Assembly: GCA_007745835.1 (NCBI GenBank)
Contig: CP036424.1
Location: 4,327,968-4,391,967, forward strand
Length of the DNA: 64,000 nt
From: Planctomycetes bacterium MalM25
GTDB taxonomy: Bacteria > Planctomycetota > Planctomycetia > Pirellulales > Lacipirellulaceae
Direction of reading: 5' to 3'
Part shown: positions 8,074 to 17,314 of the stretch, one piece after another
Numbering within the stretch: the first letter of the stretch is position 1
How the letters are laid out: the number at the start of each line of letters is the position of its first letter
Made by a program: the position numbers and the translations under genes
Notes under the pieces: model-generated
Database searches by the model: none
What the model was told of the DNA's origin: nothing
Seen by the model: the letters and a program-made list of their open reading frames with translations, nothing else

Positions 8074-9075
8074 ATGTGTGACGAAGACGAAATCCTCCTC
8101 CGCTATCACTTCGGCGACCTCGACGCCTGCGAGCGCGAGGCGTTCGAGCAGCGGTTGCGTGACGAGCCCGGCCTGAGCGAACGGCTCGAGGCGCTGCGCC
8201 GTTGCCTGGAGAAGAACGGAGAGCCCTGCGACGAGCAAACCGCTCCCGCCGAACCACCCAACGAGCTGGCCGAGCGAACCGCTCACTCGGTCCTTGCCTG
8301 GAAGGACGAGGCGCCGTGTGGCGGGCGGAAACGTTTCAGCTTGACCGAGGCCGTGGCCATCGGCGGCTGCGCCATGCTGGTCGGCGCCCTGATCGTGCCC
8401 GCCCTCTACGCCGCTCGCGTATCCGCACGGCGTGCTGAGTGCTCAAACAACCTCCGTTTAGTCGGCCAAGGGCTTCATCGCTACGCCGGGCAGCACGGCG
8501 GCCACTTCCCGTCGATTGGGCGGTACGAGAACGCCGGCTTCTTCACCGTGAAACTTGCTGAGCACGGTTACCTTGACCGCCCTACCTTTGAGAAGGCGTT
8601 GCTCTGCCCCTCTTCGGAGTTGGCCAATCAGGTCGCCGTCCAGAAGGCGTCGGTGGTCGTACCCAGCCTCGACGATTTGCGACGCGCCAATGATTCTCTG
8701 TTCGATCGGTTGGTGCGCCTGATGTCGGGCAGCTACGCGTACAACTTCAACTACTCCGCGGCGCAGCTGGAGAAGTGCCCCGACAAGAAGCCGCTTTGCC
8801 AGCTCCCGATTATGGCCGACGCGCCGAGGCGAGGATGCAAGGTCTCCTTCTTCAGCGAGAACCACGGCGAGTGCGGCCAGAACGTGCTGTTCCACGACGG
8901 CGGTGTCCGTTTTGTTTCGGGCTGTTGGGCGCCCGAGGTGGAGGATCACCTTTACCTGAACGACGCCGGCCAGGTCGCCGCGGGCGAACGCCCCGACGAC
9001 GCCGTCCTGGCTCCCAGCGAGGCGACCCCGAGCGGCGCCCGTGTCGTGCGGTTTCGGCTCCTCCGATTCCCCTGA
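8074..9075 (+). CDS. anti-sigma-like membrane protein fused to DUF1559-like domain
   Basis: A 333-aa protein. Residues 1-75 resemble the short cytoplasmic domains of planctomycete anti-sigma proteins (LLRYHFGDLDACEREAFEQRL, DEPGLSERLEALR). One membrane segment lies at about 92-117 (AVAIGGCAMLVGALIVPALYAA). After it comes CSNNLRLVGQGLHRYAGQHGGHFPS, the hallmark of the DUF1559 family, then a Cys-containing extracytoplasmic domain ending in VLFHDGGVRFV. DUF1559 proteins normally carry a type IV pilin leader; here an anti-sigma module and membrane anchor take its place. The likely role is sensing outside the membrane and releasing the ECF sigma encoded just upstream. That partnership is inferred from adjacency. 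Confidence 0.7.
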   Translation: MCDEDEILLRYHFGDLDACEREAFEQRLRDEPGLSERLEALRRCLEKNGEPCDEQTAPAEPPNELAERTAHSVLAWKDEAPCGGRKRFSLTEAVAIGGCAMLVGALIVPALYAARVSARRAECSNNLRLVGQGLHRYAGQHGGHFPSIGRYENAGFFTVKLAEHGYLDRPTFEKALLCPSSELANQVAVQKASVVVPSLDDLRRANDSLFDRLVRLMSGSYAYNFNYSAAQLEKCPDKKPLCQLPIMADAPRRGCKVSFFSENHGECGQNVLFHDGGVRFVSGCWAPEVEDHLYLNDAGQVAAGERPDDAVLAPSEATPSGARVVRFRLLRFP

Positions 9076-9091
9076 GTTGCGTTTTCGCAAC
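9076..9091. repeat. GTTGCG-TTTT-CGCAAC inverted repeat
   Basis: A perfect 6-bp inverted repeat with a TTTT loop starts directly after the stop codon at 9075. A second hairpin, CCTGC-CTTT-GCAGG, lies at 9134-9147. Neither is followed by a long T-run, so they are weak terminators or operator-like sites before the gene at 9251. Confidence 0.4.
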
Positions 9092-9182
9092 ACCGCAGCC
9101 GGGCGCCCCCGAAGCCACGGCAAGGCCTGAACCCCTGCCTTTGCAGGTGATTCCGCCTATCTGAGAGATGGCGACCCAGGGT

Positions 9183-9198
9183 TGGTCTGCCGATTGCA
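9183..9198 (+). promoter_or_regulatory. weak sigma-54-like promoter
   Basis: TGG and TTGCA elements are separated as in -24/-12 promoters (TGGTCTGCCGATTGCA), but the CA of the -24 box is TC. It lies about 50 bp before the ATG at 9251. This is a low-confidence match. Confidence 0.2.
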
Positions 9199-9250
9199 TC
9201 GAGGGCCCTATCTCAACGAGTTGGCCCCCGACACGCGATCCTGGCACGCG

Positions 9251-10081
9251 ATGCACCCACGACAGATGATCGAGACCGCCGGTCTCCTGAGCCTGCAGTC
9301 CGCCGAGTTGCTGCGTGGCGGCGCCGAGCTATGCAGCGACGCGCTCTCCGAGTACTGGATCGCCTCGCGGTGCCGCCTCGATTGCTGGGGCCGCTCGCTG
9401 CGGGTCCTGGGCCACAGTCGTTCGGCGCCCCCGGGTGACGAAGCGGGCGACTTGTTGATGCGACTCTCGGAGGAGATCGCTCTGTCCGAAGCGCTGACGC
9501 GCATCGTCGCCGCCATCGGATGCGTTCACGACCGCCGGCGTCGCGGCGAGGAGGCGGGGCCGATCGGGCTCAACACGCTCGAGGCGCATCGCGAGACGGC
9601 GACGCGACTCAAAGCCCTGGTCATGGCATGGTGGCCGAAGGACTCCGCCCGATCACGCCTGGCGCGATCGCTCGCCCGCCAAGCAGAGCACTGGACCGAC
9701 GCCTTATTGGCATACGTCTCCACAGCGGGGGCGATCGATCACCTGGCGATCGACCCGACACGTCTACTTGAGTTCGCCTACGACAGCCAGGCGCACGGCT
9801 TCGAAGCGAGCCGAACCTCGAACCAACTGCTGGCGATCGCGCTGCGGGCGAGCTTCGCCGGCGCCCGCCTGTCACCCCTCAACCCGAACCTCAATCGCCG
9901 CATCGCCGGCGCGGCGATGGCGTTGTTCGGCTCGGAGGGATTCGACAGTCTGGGGCTGATGAAGCCGGTCTGGATGCTCCGCGTCGAACGTCACACCGAC
10001 GACACGGCGGCCTTGGTCGATCGCCTGTTCAGCGACGAACAGCCCGGCGCCATCCGCCTCCCCGCCCGCTGGCGGATCTAG
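9251..10081 (+). CDS. hypothetical helical protein
   Basis: A 276-aa soluble-looking protein that I do not recognise. It begins MHPRQMIETAGLLSLQSAELL, is rich in Ala, Leu and Arg with predicted long helices, and has no signal peptide or membrane segment. The region after about residue 60 (ALSEALTRIVAAIG) repeats amphipathic helices. The start is the ATG at 9251; the frame runs open to 9182 but without another good start. It converges with the peptide importer operon, with 11 nt between the stop codons. Confidence 0.7.
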   Translation: MHPRQMIETAGLLSLQSAELLRGGAELCSDALSEYWIASRCRLDCWGRSLRVLGHSRSAPPGDEAGDLLMRLSEEIALSEALTRIVAAIGCVHDRRRRGEEAGPIGLNTLEAHRETATRLKALVMAWWPKDSARSRLARSLARQAEHWTDALLAYVSTAGAIDHLAIDPTRLLEFAYDSQAHGFEASRTSNQLLAIALRASFAGARLSPLNPNLNRRIAGAAMALFGSEGFDSLGLMKPVWMLRVERHTDDTAALVDRLFSDEQPGAIRLPARWRI

Positions 10082-10092
10082 CCGGGGAACGC

Positions 10093-11976
10093 CTAAGCGG
10101 ACGCCGCTTCGGCGCGGCGGCGCTCACGCTCGGCGACGCGTTCGCGGATCTGCTCGACGTCGTCGTCGGGCGTGGCGGCGATGAGCCGACGGGTGTACTC
10201 CTCGTGCGGGTGGGCGTAGATCGCCTCGGAGGGGCCGAACTCGACGATCCGGCCGCCAACGCGCCCCTCCCCCAGCTCGACCGGCTGCATCACCGCCATC
10301 ATGTCGGCCATGAACTTGACGACGGAGAGGTCGTGGCTGATGAAGATGTAGGTCAGTCCGCGGCGTTCCTGAAGCTCTTTCAGCAGGTTGAGCACTTGCG
10401 CCTGGACCGACACGTCGAGCGCCGAAACCGACTCGTCGCAGACGATGAACTCGGGCTCCACCGCCAGCGCCCGCGCGATGCAGATCCGCTGGCGTTGGCC
10501 GCCGGAGAACTCGTGGGGGTAACGCCGCAGGTGGGCGGTTGAGAGGCCGACCTCCTCGAGCAACGCGGCCGCCTTGTCGCGGCGGTCAGCGCGGCTCGCG
10601 CCGAGTCGGTGGACGCTCATCGGCTCGGTGACGGTTGTCTCGACCGTCATCCGCGGGTTCAGCGACCCGTAAGGGTCTTGGAAGATGATCTGCATCTTGC
10701 GGCGAAGCTTGCGGAGATCACTCCGCCCGAGCGAGCCGACATCGACGCCTTCGTACTTGACCGTTCCGGCGGTCGGTTCGAGCAGACGGAGGATCGCCCT
10801 GCCGGCGGTCGTCTTGCCGCATCCCGATTCGCCCACGAGGCCAAGGGTCTGACCGCGGTAGACATTGAACGACACGCCGTCGACGGCGCGGACGTGATCC
10901 ACAACGCGAGAAAGGACACCCCGCCGGACCGGGAAGTGAACCTTCAGATCGGTCACCTCGAGAAGCGGCGTGGTCTCTTCTGGTACACAGGTCGTGTCGG
11001 GGCTGTACTCGCCCTCCTCCCACGGGTGGCCAATCGCCGCGAGCTCGCTCTTCGGATGCAACAGCCGGCCCCGACCGTGGGTGGTCATCCGCTCGATGTC
11101 GGCGCCGGAGAGCTGCTTCTCGACGACCTGACCCGCGTCGTCGAGTTCCATAAAATCGTCGACGGTCGGCAGCAGCCGGTACTTCGAGTCCAGCCGGGGT
11201 CGACAAGCGAGCAAACCCTTCGTGTAGGGGTGCTTCGGCTCGCGGAAGATGTCGAGCACCGGGCCGTACTCGACCTCCTCGCCGCGGAACATGACGAGCA
11301 CGTCGTCGGCGATCTCCGCGATGACGCCCAGGTCGTGCGTGATGAACAGGATCGCCATGCCACGCGTGTCGCGAAGCCGGCGGAGGATGTCGAGGATCTG
11401 CGCTTGAATGGTCACGTCGAGCGCGGTGGTCGGCTCGTCGGCGATCAACAGTTCGGGGTCGCACGAGAGGGCCATCGCAATCATCACGCGCTGCTTCTGC
11501 CCGCCCGACATCTGGTGCGGGTAGCTATCGACGCGCGATGCCGGGTCGGGGATGCCGACCTCGTCGAACAGCTCGATGGTCCGCTGCCGCGCCTCGGCTT
11601 TCGACATCCCCTGGTGCAGCCGCAGCGCCTCGGCGACCTGGGCGCCAACGGTGAAGACCGGGTTCAGCGAGGTCATCGGCTCCTGGAAGATCATGCTGAC
11701 GCGGTCGCCGCGGAGGGATCGCATCTCCTTCTCGGGCAGGCCGACAAGGTCCTTACCCAAGAGAGCGATCGAACCCGATTCGATCTTCGCCGTGGAAGCG
11801 AGCAGCTGCATGATCGACAGCGAGGTGACGCTCTTGCCCGAGCCGCTCTCGCCCACGATGCCGAGCGTGCGCCCCTTCTCAACGCGGAACGAAACGTCGT
11901 CCACCGCCCGCACCACGCCCTCTTCGGTGTGGAAGTAGGTGCGGAGGTTCTGAATGTCGATGACGGCGTTGGACAT
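10093..11976 (-). CDS. oligopeptide/dipeptide ABC importer, fused double ATPase
   Basis: A 627-aa protein with two complete ABC ATPase domains, equivalent to OppD and OppF joined. Domain 1 (about 1-270) has Walker A GESGSGKS, signature QMSGGQKQR, Walker [13 protein letters not shown] and the H-loop [12 protein letters not shown] linker of about 75 residues carries the oligopeptide-transporter motif ([14 protein letters not shown]). Domain 2 (about 345-600) has [29 protein letters not shown] and FISHDLSVV. It powers uptake by the two permeases upstream. It is the last gene of the operon, 45 nt after the OppC-type permease. Fused forms like YejF and GsiA are known. Confidence 0.93.
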   Translation of the reverse strand: MSNAVIDIQNLRTYFHTEEGVVRAVDDVSFRVEKGRTLGIVGESGSGKSVTSLSIMQLLASTAKIESGSIALLGKDLVGLPEKEMRSLRGDRVSMIFQEPMTSLNPVFTVGAQVAEALRLHQGMSKAEARQRTIELFDEVGIPDPASRVDSYPHQMSGGQKQRVMIAMALSCDPELLIADEPTTALDVTIQAQILDILRRLRDTRGMAILFITHDLGVIAEIADDVLVMFRGEEVEYGPVLDIFREPKHPYTKGLLACRPRLDSKYRLLPTVDDFMELDDAGQVVEKQLSGADIERMTTHGRGRLLHPKSELAAIGHPWEEGEYSPDTTCVPEETTPLLEVTDLKVHFPVRRGVLSRVVDHVRAVDGVSFNVYRGQTLGLVGESGCGKTTAGRAILRLLEPTAGTVKYEGVDVGSLGRSDLRKLRRKMQIIFQDPYGSLNPRMTVETTVTEPMSVHRLGASRADRRDKAAALLEEVGLSTAHLRRYPHEFSGGQRQRICIARALAVEPEFIVCDESVSALDVSVQAQVLNLLKELQERRGLTYIFISHDLSVVKFMADMMAVMQPVELGEGRVGGRIVEFGPSEAIYAHPHEEYTRRLIAATPDDDVEQIRERVAERERRRAEAASA

Positions 11977-12021
11977 CGGTTTGCTACGACGTAGGGTTGA
12001 TAGGGTGACAGCAGCGCCGGG

Positions 12022-13176
12022 CTAACCGGCCTCGCTCAGCCGCGGGTCGGTCGCCTCTTGGAGGCCTTCGCCGATCAGATTGTAAGCCAATACGGTCAGG
12101 AAGATCGCCATGCCCGGGAAGAGGATGAGCCACCACATCTCCTGAATCGCCTTGCGGCCTGACTGGAGGAGCGTGCCCCAGCTCGGGTTCGGGGGCGAGG
12201 CGCCGAAGCCGAGGTAGCTGAGCCCCGCCTCGATGAGGATCGCCGAAGCGATCCCGAAGGTGACCGGCACAAGCACCGGCGCGAGGGCGTTGCGCATCAC
12301 GTGCCGCAGCACAATCCACGGCCAAGGAACCGCGATCGCTCGGGCCGCCGTGACGTACTCCAGCTGCTTGATTTTCATCACCTCGGCGCGTGCGAGCCGG
12401 GCGATGCCGGTCCAGCTCGTGACGCCGATCACCAGCATCAGGTGGAAGTTGCTCACCTTGTCCAGCAACGCCACGAGCGTGAGGATCAGCACGAGCGATG
12501 GGATGCACATCACCAGCTCGATCAAACGGCTGAGCAGGATGTCGATCCAGCCGCCGAAGTAGCCCGCCAACGCGCCCACGGCAATGCCGATCGCCGCGGC
12601 GATGCTCATCGACACGAGGCCGACGCTCAACGCCGTCTGCGTCCCGTGGACCATCTGAGCGAACACATCGAACCCCTGTTGGTTCACCCCGAACCAGTTC
12701 TGCCGGCTCGGCTCCCCCTTGGCCCCCGAAGGGTTCTCTCGGTAGTCCTCCCACCCCTCAGCGTAGCGCCAGACCCGCTCGCCCGCGTCGTTACGCTCTT
12801 TGATGGCGAAGTCCCGGGTGCGGATGCGGCGGTACGGGTCCTGGTAGACCAGCGGCCAAACGGCCCAGCTCTCCGGGTCGTTCTCCTGCAGCATGATCGG
12901 GTAGCGATTAAGAACCCGTTCCTTGCGGAAGAGGGGCGCTTCCCAAGAGCGTCGGTAGTAGCCCATTGCCGGGAAGTAGGTCTTCCCTTTGTAAGAACAA
13001 ACCAACGGCTTCGTACCAACGATCACCGGCGCAAGAATCGCAATCACGCCGAGGGTGAGCACGTAGACCAGCGCGGTCATGGCGAGCCGGTTGCGTCGGA
13101 ACCGGCGCCAGGTTTGGCGCCAGAATCCGGGAGACTGCCGAGGGGGGTCTTCGGCTGGTGAGTCGGTCTGGGTCAT
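12022..13176 (-). CDS. peptide ABC importer permease, OppC-type
   Basis: A 384-aa inner membrane permease. An N-terminal cytoplasmic stretch and a first membrane segment (LAMTALVYVLTLGVIAILAPVIVG) are followed by a periplasmic insert of about 110 residues rich in Tyr and Trp. The BPD permease core has the EAA loop (ARLARAEVMKIKQLEYVTAARAI) and GLSYLGFGASPPNPSWG, typical of DppC/OppC. The long insert recalls the YejE branch. The start ATG overlaps the stop of the OppB-type gene as ATGA (13173-13176), indicating translational coupling. Confidence 0.93.
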   Translation of the reverse strand: MTQTDSPAEDPPRQSPGFWRQTWRRFRRNRLAMTALVYVLTLGVIAILAPVIVGTKPLVCSYKGKTYFPAMGYYRRSWEAPLFRKERVLNRYPIMLQENDPESWAVWPLVYQDPYRRIRTRDFAIKERNDAGERVWRYAEGWEDYRENPSGAKGEPSRQNWFGVNQQGFDVFAQMVHGTQTALSVGLVSMSIAAAIGIAVGALAGYFGGWIDILLSRLIELVMCIPSLVLILTLVALLDKVSNFHLMLVIGVTSWTGIARLARAEVMKIKQLEYVTAARAIAVPWPWIVLRHVMRNALAPVLVPVTFGIASAILIEAGLSYLGFGASPPNPSWGTLLQSGRKAIQEMWWLILFPGMAIFLTVLAYNLIGEGLQEATDPRLSEAG

Positions 13177-14156
13177 TCGTAGGTCACGCGGGGATCGACC
13201 ACGGCGTAGAGCAAGTCGGCGAGCAGCTGGCCGGCGAGCACCAGCACGCTGAACATGAGGGTCAGGCCCATCAGGGTGTCGTAGTCACGTTGGCTGATCG
13301 ACTCGAAGAACAGTCGGCCCATGCCGGGCCACACGAAGATCTGTTCCAAGATGATCGCGCCGGAGAGCAGTGACGGGAGCGTCAGGCCCAGGAGTGTGAC
13401 CAGCGGGATCAGTGTGTTGGGGAACGCGTGGCGCCAGAGCACGCGGAGCGGCCCAACCCCCTTGGAGTGGGCCGTGCGGATGTAATCCTGACGGACAACC
13501 TCGTGCAAGTTCGCCCTGACGAAGCGGGCGTAGTAAGCGAGCGATCCGTAGGTGAAGCAGGCGATCGGCATCGCGGCGTGCGTGAGGATGTCCCACGCCT
13601 TGCCGGCGAACGAAAGGTCCTCGTAGTTATCCGAGGCGATCCCGTACAGCGGCAACCAGCCGAGCCGCACATAGAACAACAGCTGTAAGTACAAGGCGGC
13701 CACGAAGGACGGCAGCGAGTACAGCGCGTACAGCAGCGTGCTCACGGTCCGCTCGGCCATCGAGCCGCTCGCCGACGCCGACCAGACTCCCAGCGGGATC
13801 GACAGCAGATAAGTCAGCACGAGCGAAGTGACCGACAGCAGCAGCGTCGCCGGCGCCCGTTCGGCGATCAGCGTCAGCACCGGCTTGTTGTTCTTCGGGA
13901 TGCTCACCCCGAGGTCCCCCCGGAGCACGTTGCCGAGCCAACGCCAGTAGCCGACGTACCACGGCTTGTCGATGCCGTAGAGTTTCTCGAGTTGGGCGAC
14001 GGTCTCGGCAGAAAGCTCGCGGCCCGATTCCATGCTCGACTGGTCGGCCGTCAGCGGCGTGCCCGGCATGTTGCGGATCAGGCCGTAGACGACGAACGTC
14101 ACGAGCCAGAGCGTCAGCAGCCCGATACCGAGGCGGCGGATCAGATAGTTGAGCAT
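13173..14156 (-). CDS. peptide ABC importer permease, OppB-type
   Basis: A 327-aa inner membrane permease with the family N-terminus MLNYLIRRLGIGLLTLWLVTF, followed by GIDKPWYVGYWRWLGNVLRGDLG and the EAA-type loop (YIRTAHSKGVGPLRVLWRHAFPN), and ending ADLLYAVVDPRV. It pairs with the OppC-type permease to form the channel. The gap to the binding-protein gene upstream is 51 nt. Length and topology are usual for DppB/OppB. Confidence 0.94.
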   Translation of the reverse strand: MLNYLIRRLGIGLLTLWLVTFVVYGLIRNMPGTPLTADQSSMESGRELSAETVAQLEKLYGIDKPWYVGYWRWLGNVLRGDLGVSIPKNNKPVLTLIAERAPATLLLSVTSLVLTYLLSIPLGVWSASASGSMAERTVSTLLYALYSLPSFVAALYLQLLFYVRLGWLPLYGIASDNYEDLSFAGKAWDILTHAAMPIACFTYGSLAYYARFVRANLHEVVRQDYIRTAHSKGVGPLRVLWRHAFPNTLIPLVTLLGLTLPSLLSGAIILEQIFVWPGMGRLFFESISQRDYDTLMGLTLMFSVLVLAGQLLADLLYAVVDPRVTYE

Positions 14157-14207
14157 GACGCGGGGCGCCGGCGTTGGAGCGGTAAGAACCGAGGGGACGC
14201 GGTCGAC

Positions 14208-16205
14208 TCAAGGAGCGGCCGAGTACATGCTGGACACGCCCGGGCTGAAGTAATACGGTCCCCACGGGCTCAGGTTGTAGCCGCGGATCTTCTTATTGAA
14301 CGCGTGGAACGCGTTGCGGTAGAAAAGCCACGTGCAGGGCTGGTCCTTCCACAGACGGGTGTGGATCTCTCCGTAGATGGCGGCCCGCTTCTCCGGGTCG
14401 AGCTCCTTCTTGCCCTCCTCGAAGAGGCGATCGACTTCGGCGTTGGCGTAGTGGCCGTAGTTGCGCCCCTTGTCCGATCCGAAAATGTTCTCGTTGGTCG
14501 AGGGGTCCTTGCCGGCGCCCCACCCCCCCATCAGCCCTTGAAAATCGTGGTCCCGTGACTTCTGGACCAGCACAGTGAACTCGGTTGGTTTCACGTTGCA
14601 GACAATCCCGAGTTGATCGAGGGACTCCTTCATCAGGGTCGCCGTGCTGATGCCGGTCTCGGATTGATAGGTCGTTAGGGTGAACTCAAAGGGGACTCGG
14701 CGGCCGTTGATCTCTTTATCGAGCACGCCGTCGCCGTCGGTGTCCTCCCAGCCCGCTTGGCTGAGGAGGTCCTGCGCCTTATCGAGGTCTTGTTCGACCA
14801 GCTCGGGCGCCTTCTCGGGGTACATCCAGGAGGTCGGGTGGAAGGGCCCGCGGCATTGCTCGTAGAGGCCGTAGCAGATGGTGCCCAGCAGCTCTTCGTA
14901 GTCCATCGCGTACGTCATCGCCCACCGGACCCGCTCGTCCTCGAACAGCGGGTCCTTCTGATTCCAAGTGAAGTGGAACTCGGTCCACTGGGTGGCGGTC
15001 ACCTTCGTGTTGAGGCGGTAAAAATCGTCGCCATTGGTCTGGGTCGTCCACTGCTCGGGCCGGAGCTCCATCTCCTGGATGTCCCCCTTCTTCATCGCCA
15101 GCAACGCCGTGTTGAAGTCCTCGATCCACTTCACGCGGACCTCGCGGAAACGCGGCTTGGCGCGGACTCGCTTGCCTTCATGCGTGTGCCAGGCCTCCCG
15201 CCGGGTGACGACGAACTCGTCGCCGCGGGCGCGGCGGGTCAGCTCGTAGGGACCGGCGACGACCGGGTTGTCCTCCAGTCGCGAATGCTCCTCGCTGCGG
15301 GCCAAGGTCGGGTCTTTGGGGATCGTCTTCTCGTAGACGTGCTTCGGGATGATTGGGAAGTTCATATTGCCGTCATTAGTCGCGAGCCCCTCCTTGTGGA
15401 AGACGACCAGCGTGTGATCGTCGTACGCGACAACCGCTCGTAGCTCGTCGGGCCCCGTCCGAACCGCGGGGACGATGACGGCTTTGGTCATGATCACCTG
15501 GAAGGTGAAAGCGACGTCGTGCGCCGTGACCAGTTTGCCGTCCGACCAAGTGAGGTCGTCGCGGATCACGAACTTATCGATCAAGCGGTCTTCACTGCTC
15601 TGCCAGCTCGAGATGATCTCCGCGGGGGCGAAGGAGTTCGCCTCGATGTCGTTTGAGACCAGACCGATCCCGGTGAAGTCGCTGTACTCGAACTCAGTAG
15701 TGCTTGACATCAACAGCGGGTTGGTGCTCTTGAGGTCGCCCCCTACGTGGCGGACGAAGGTGGCGTCGTAGTCGACGCCCGGCTCGTCCTCGAACGCCTT
15801 CTCACCTTGTTGAACGCGGAAGCGTCCCAACGAGGAGAGGATCTTTTTGTTGTTCTCCGCGGAATCGTTCTTAAGAGCGAGGGCTTCCGATTGCGGGATC
15901 GGCTCGGGCTCCTTCGCCAAGCGTTCGGCGAGTTGAACCAAAGAATCGATGACAGGCCGATCAATCCACTCGATATCCTTCTCCAGCTCCCCGAGCGTCG
16001 CCGGGGGGTCGAACGGCTCGATCAGGTCGCCCAGCTCGAAGGGGCCCAAGTCATCATCTTGGCTCGGAGCGTCGGTGGTGGCCTCCTCGGCCGGCTTATC
16101 CGCACCAGAATCAGCAGCGGGGGCCGCGGGTTTGCCGCAGCCCTGGAGGCCCATGAACGCGGCCAGAGCCAAGAGGGCGAAAGCCGGATTAGCACGCTGA
16201 ATCAT
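14208..16205 (-). CDS. peptide ABC importer substrate-binding lipoprotein, OppA-type
   Basis: A 665-aa family 5 extracellular binding protein. The lipoprotein signal MIQRANPAFALLALAAFMGL ends in a QGC lipobox, followed by an Ala/Asp/Glu-rich linker. Family features include LIDKFVIRDDLTWSDGKLVTA (split across the text), DDHTLVVFHKEG and WEDTDGDGVLDKEINGR near the C-terminus. The start is the ATG at 16205; the frame extension to 16301 lies in the promoter region. It is the first gene of the operon (A-B-C-DF). A 16-nt inverted repeat at 16307-16322 lies about 100 bp upstream. The substrate cannot be told from sequence. Confidence 0.92.
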   Translation of the reverse strand: MIQRANPAFALLALAAFMGLQGCGKPAAPAADSGADKPAEEATTDAPSQDDDLGPFELGDLIEPFDPPATLGELEKDIEWIDRPVIDSLVQLAERLAKEPEPIPQSEALALKNDSAENNKKILSSLGRFRVQQGEKAFEDEPGVDYDATFVRHVGGDLKSTNPLLMSSTTEFEYSDFTGIGLVSNDIEANSFAPAEIISSWQSSEDRLIDKFVIRDDLTWSDGKLVTAHDVAFTFQVIMTKAVIVPAVRTGPDELRAVVAYDDHTLVVFHKEGLATNDGNMNFPIIPKHVYEKTIPKDPTLARSEEHSRLEDNPVVAGPYELTRRARGDEFVVTRREAWHTHEGKRVRAKPRFREVRVKWIEDFNTALLAMKKGDIQEMELRPEQWTTQTNGDDFYRLNTKVTATQWTEFHFTWNQKDPLFEDERVRWAMTYAMDYEELLGTICYGLYEQCRGPFHPTSWMYPEKAPELVEQDLDKAQDLLSQAGWEDTDGDGVLDKEINGRRVPFEFTLTTYQSETGISTATLMKESLDQLGIVCNVKPTEFTVLVQKSRDHDFQGLMGGWGAGKDPSTNENIFGSDKGRNYGHYANAEVDRLFEEGKKELDPEKRAAIYGEIHTRLWKDQPCTWLFYRNAFHAFNKKIRGYNLSPWGPYYFSPGVSSMYSAAP

Positions 16206-16306
16206 CCCTGATGCACCAAGAGCGATGGCCGGGCTGAACGTGCTCGGCCCGCCGCCAATGCCCGGCCGGGGCGGCGTGCCGCGAGGGCTCGGTCGAACCA
16301 CCCTCG

Positions 16307-16322
16307 TAAGTTGGGCAACTTA
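16307..16322. promoter_or_regulatory. inverted repeat upstream of the peptide importer operon
   Basis: TAAGTTG GG CAACTTA is a perfect 7-bp inverted repeat with a 2-nt centre, 102 bp before the oppA-type start, in a 169-bp gap otherwise without a gene. Its symmetry and position suggest an operator. The protein that would bind it is unknown. Confidence 0.4.
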
Positions 16323-16374
16323 GCACGCCTTTTTCGCGCGGGTCAACGACGCTTGCACGCCCGCGCTATCTCGG

Positions 16375-16812
16375 TCACTCGAACAAGTACTCGTACTCGC
16401 CCACCAGCAGGTGCTCGATCGGCAGCTCGGGCATCGCCCGGCGGAGGCGCGCATGGATGCGCCGGCGGAACCGCTTCAGCCCGGGCTCTTGGAATTCGTT
16501 CTGCTCGCACGTGCGGATCGCGGTCAGCACCTCGTTGCTGAGGCGGTGTTTGTGGCTCTCCACGTACTTCATGGCGACACGCGTGTGCTCCGGATCGATC
16601 TTCGCGTGGAGCGTGAAACTCAAACGGACCTTCGCGTCCTCGGTGGCTCGCAGGTCGCGTACGAAGAAACGCCCGAGCGAAACGGTCTTGATCGGGGGTG
16701 GCCCCGCTTCGCCTTCCGGATCGGATTTCTCGTCGCCGTAGGCAGGCGGAGTGGCGGAGAGGCCGAACGCCAAGAGGGCAAGCCCCCCGGCGTAGCGAGT
16801 CAGATTCGTCAC
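16375..16812 (-). CDS. exported FliL-like protein, paralogue 1
   Basis: A 145-aa protein with a cleavable signal peptide (MTNLTRYAGGLALLAFGLSA, then TPPAYG). The mature part follows the FliL pattern: a strand VSLGRFFVRD, strand KVRLSFTLHAKID, the helix HRLSNEVLTAIRTCEQNEF, then PGLKRFRRRIHARLRRAM and a final strand LLVGEYEYLFE. FliL proteins are membrane partners of flagellar stators, but no flagellar gene is near. The start is GTG at 16812 with AGGAG 7 nt upstream. It lies 13 nt after paralogue 2, in the same operon. Confidence 0.65.
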   Translation of the reverse strand: MTNLTRYAGGLALLAFGLSATPPAYGDEKSDPEGEAGPPPIKTVSLGRFFVRDLRATEDAKVRLSFTLHAKIDPEHTRVAMKYVESHKHRLSNEVLTAIRTCEQNEFQEPGLKRFRRRIHARLRRAMPELPIEHLLVGEYEYLFE

Positions 16813-16825
16813 GCGGTCGCTCCTG

Positions 16826-17314
16826 TCAGAGTTCGTCGAGGGTCACGCTGTGCACGCCCATCCGGCGAACGGCCGGTCCCCCGATGAGGGGTTGCAGTTC
16901 GTCCAGCAGGTGCGCCTTGAGGGTGGTCAGCTCGGGTTCCAGCAGGTCGTCGCGCGGCGTGTTGCGGCAGACGCGGATCACGCGGTCACGGATACGCCCG
17001 TCGTTGCGGTCGCGGACCCGCTTCACCATCGCGACGCGGTCGGGCTCGATGACCGCGAACAGCGTGAAGTCTAGCTGGATCAGGTTGTCGGGCTCGAACC
17101 GCTCGGTGGCGCTCTCCAGGACGATCGGCACCGGCACGACGAACTCGCCCACTTCGATCTCGACCAGTTCCTCGCGGGTCGGCATCCGGCTGATCTCGTC
17201 GAAGACAGTCTCCTGCTTCTTCTCGCCACAACCGCACAGCGCGAGCACCACCAGCGCCAAGGGCAGCGCGGCGGGTCGGATAGTGCGGTCGGTGTGTTCG
17301 GTGAGGGGCGTCAT
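16826..17314 (-). CDS. FliL-like lipoprotein, paralogue 2
   Basis: A 162-aa lipoprotein: signal with lipobox LALCGC, ATG at 17314. It shares the layout of paralogue 1 (strand VEVGEFVVPVPIVLES in the same register, strand IQLDFTLFAVIEPDR, helix DGRIRDRVIRVCRNTPRDDLL, then EPELTTLKAHLLDELQPLI and final strand RRMGVHSVTL). Anchoring differs from paralogue 1, which lacks the lipobox. It is divergent from paralogue 3 across a 132-bp promoter region. Confidence 0.65.
   Translation of the reverse strand: MTPLTEHTDRTIRPAALPLALVVLALCGCGEKKQETVFDEISRMPTREELVEIEVGEFVVPVPIVLESATERFEPDNLIQLDFTLFAVIEPDRVAMVKRVRDRNDGRIRDRVIRVCRNTPRDDLLEPELTTLKAHLLDELQPLIGGPAVRRMGVHSVTLDEL

Noticed and set aside
9242-9256. 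TGGCACG element as a second sigma-54 promoter
   Set aside because: The TGC that follows is two bases too close for a -24/-12 promoter, and it overlaps the start codon at 9251.
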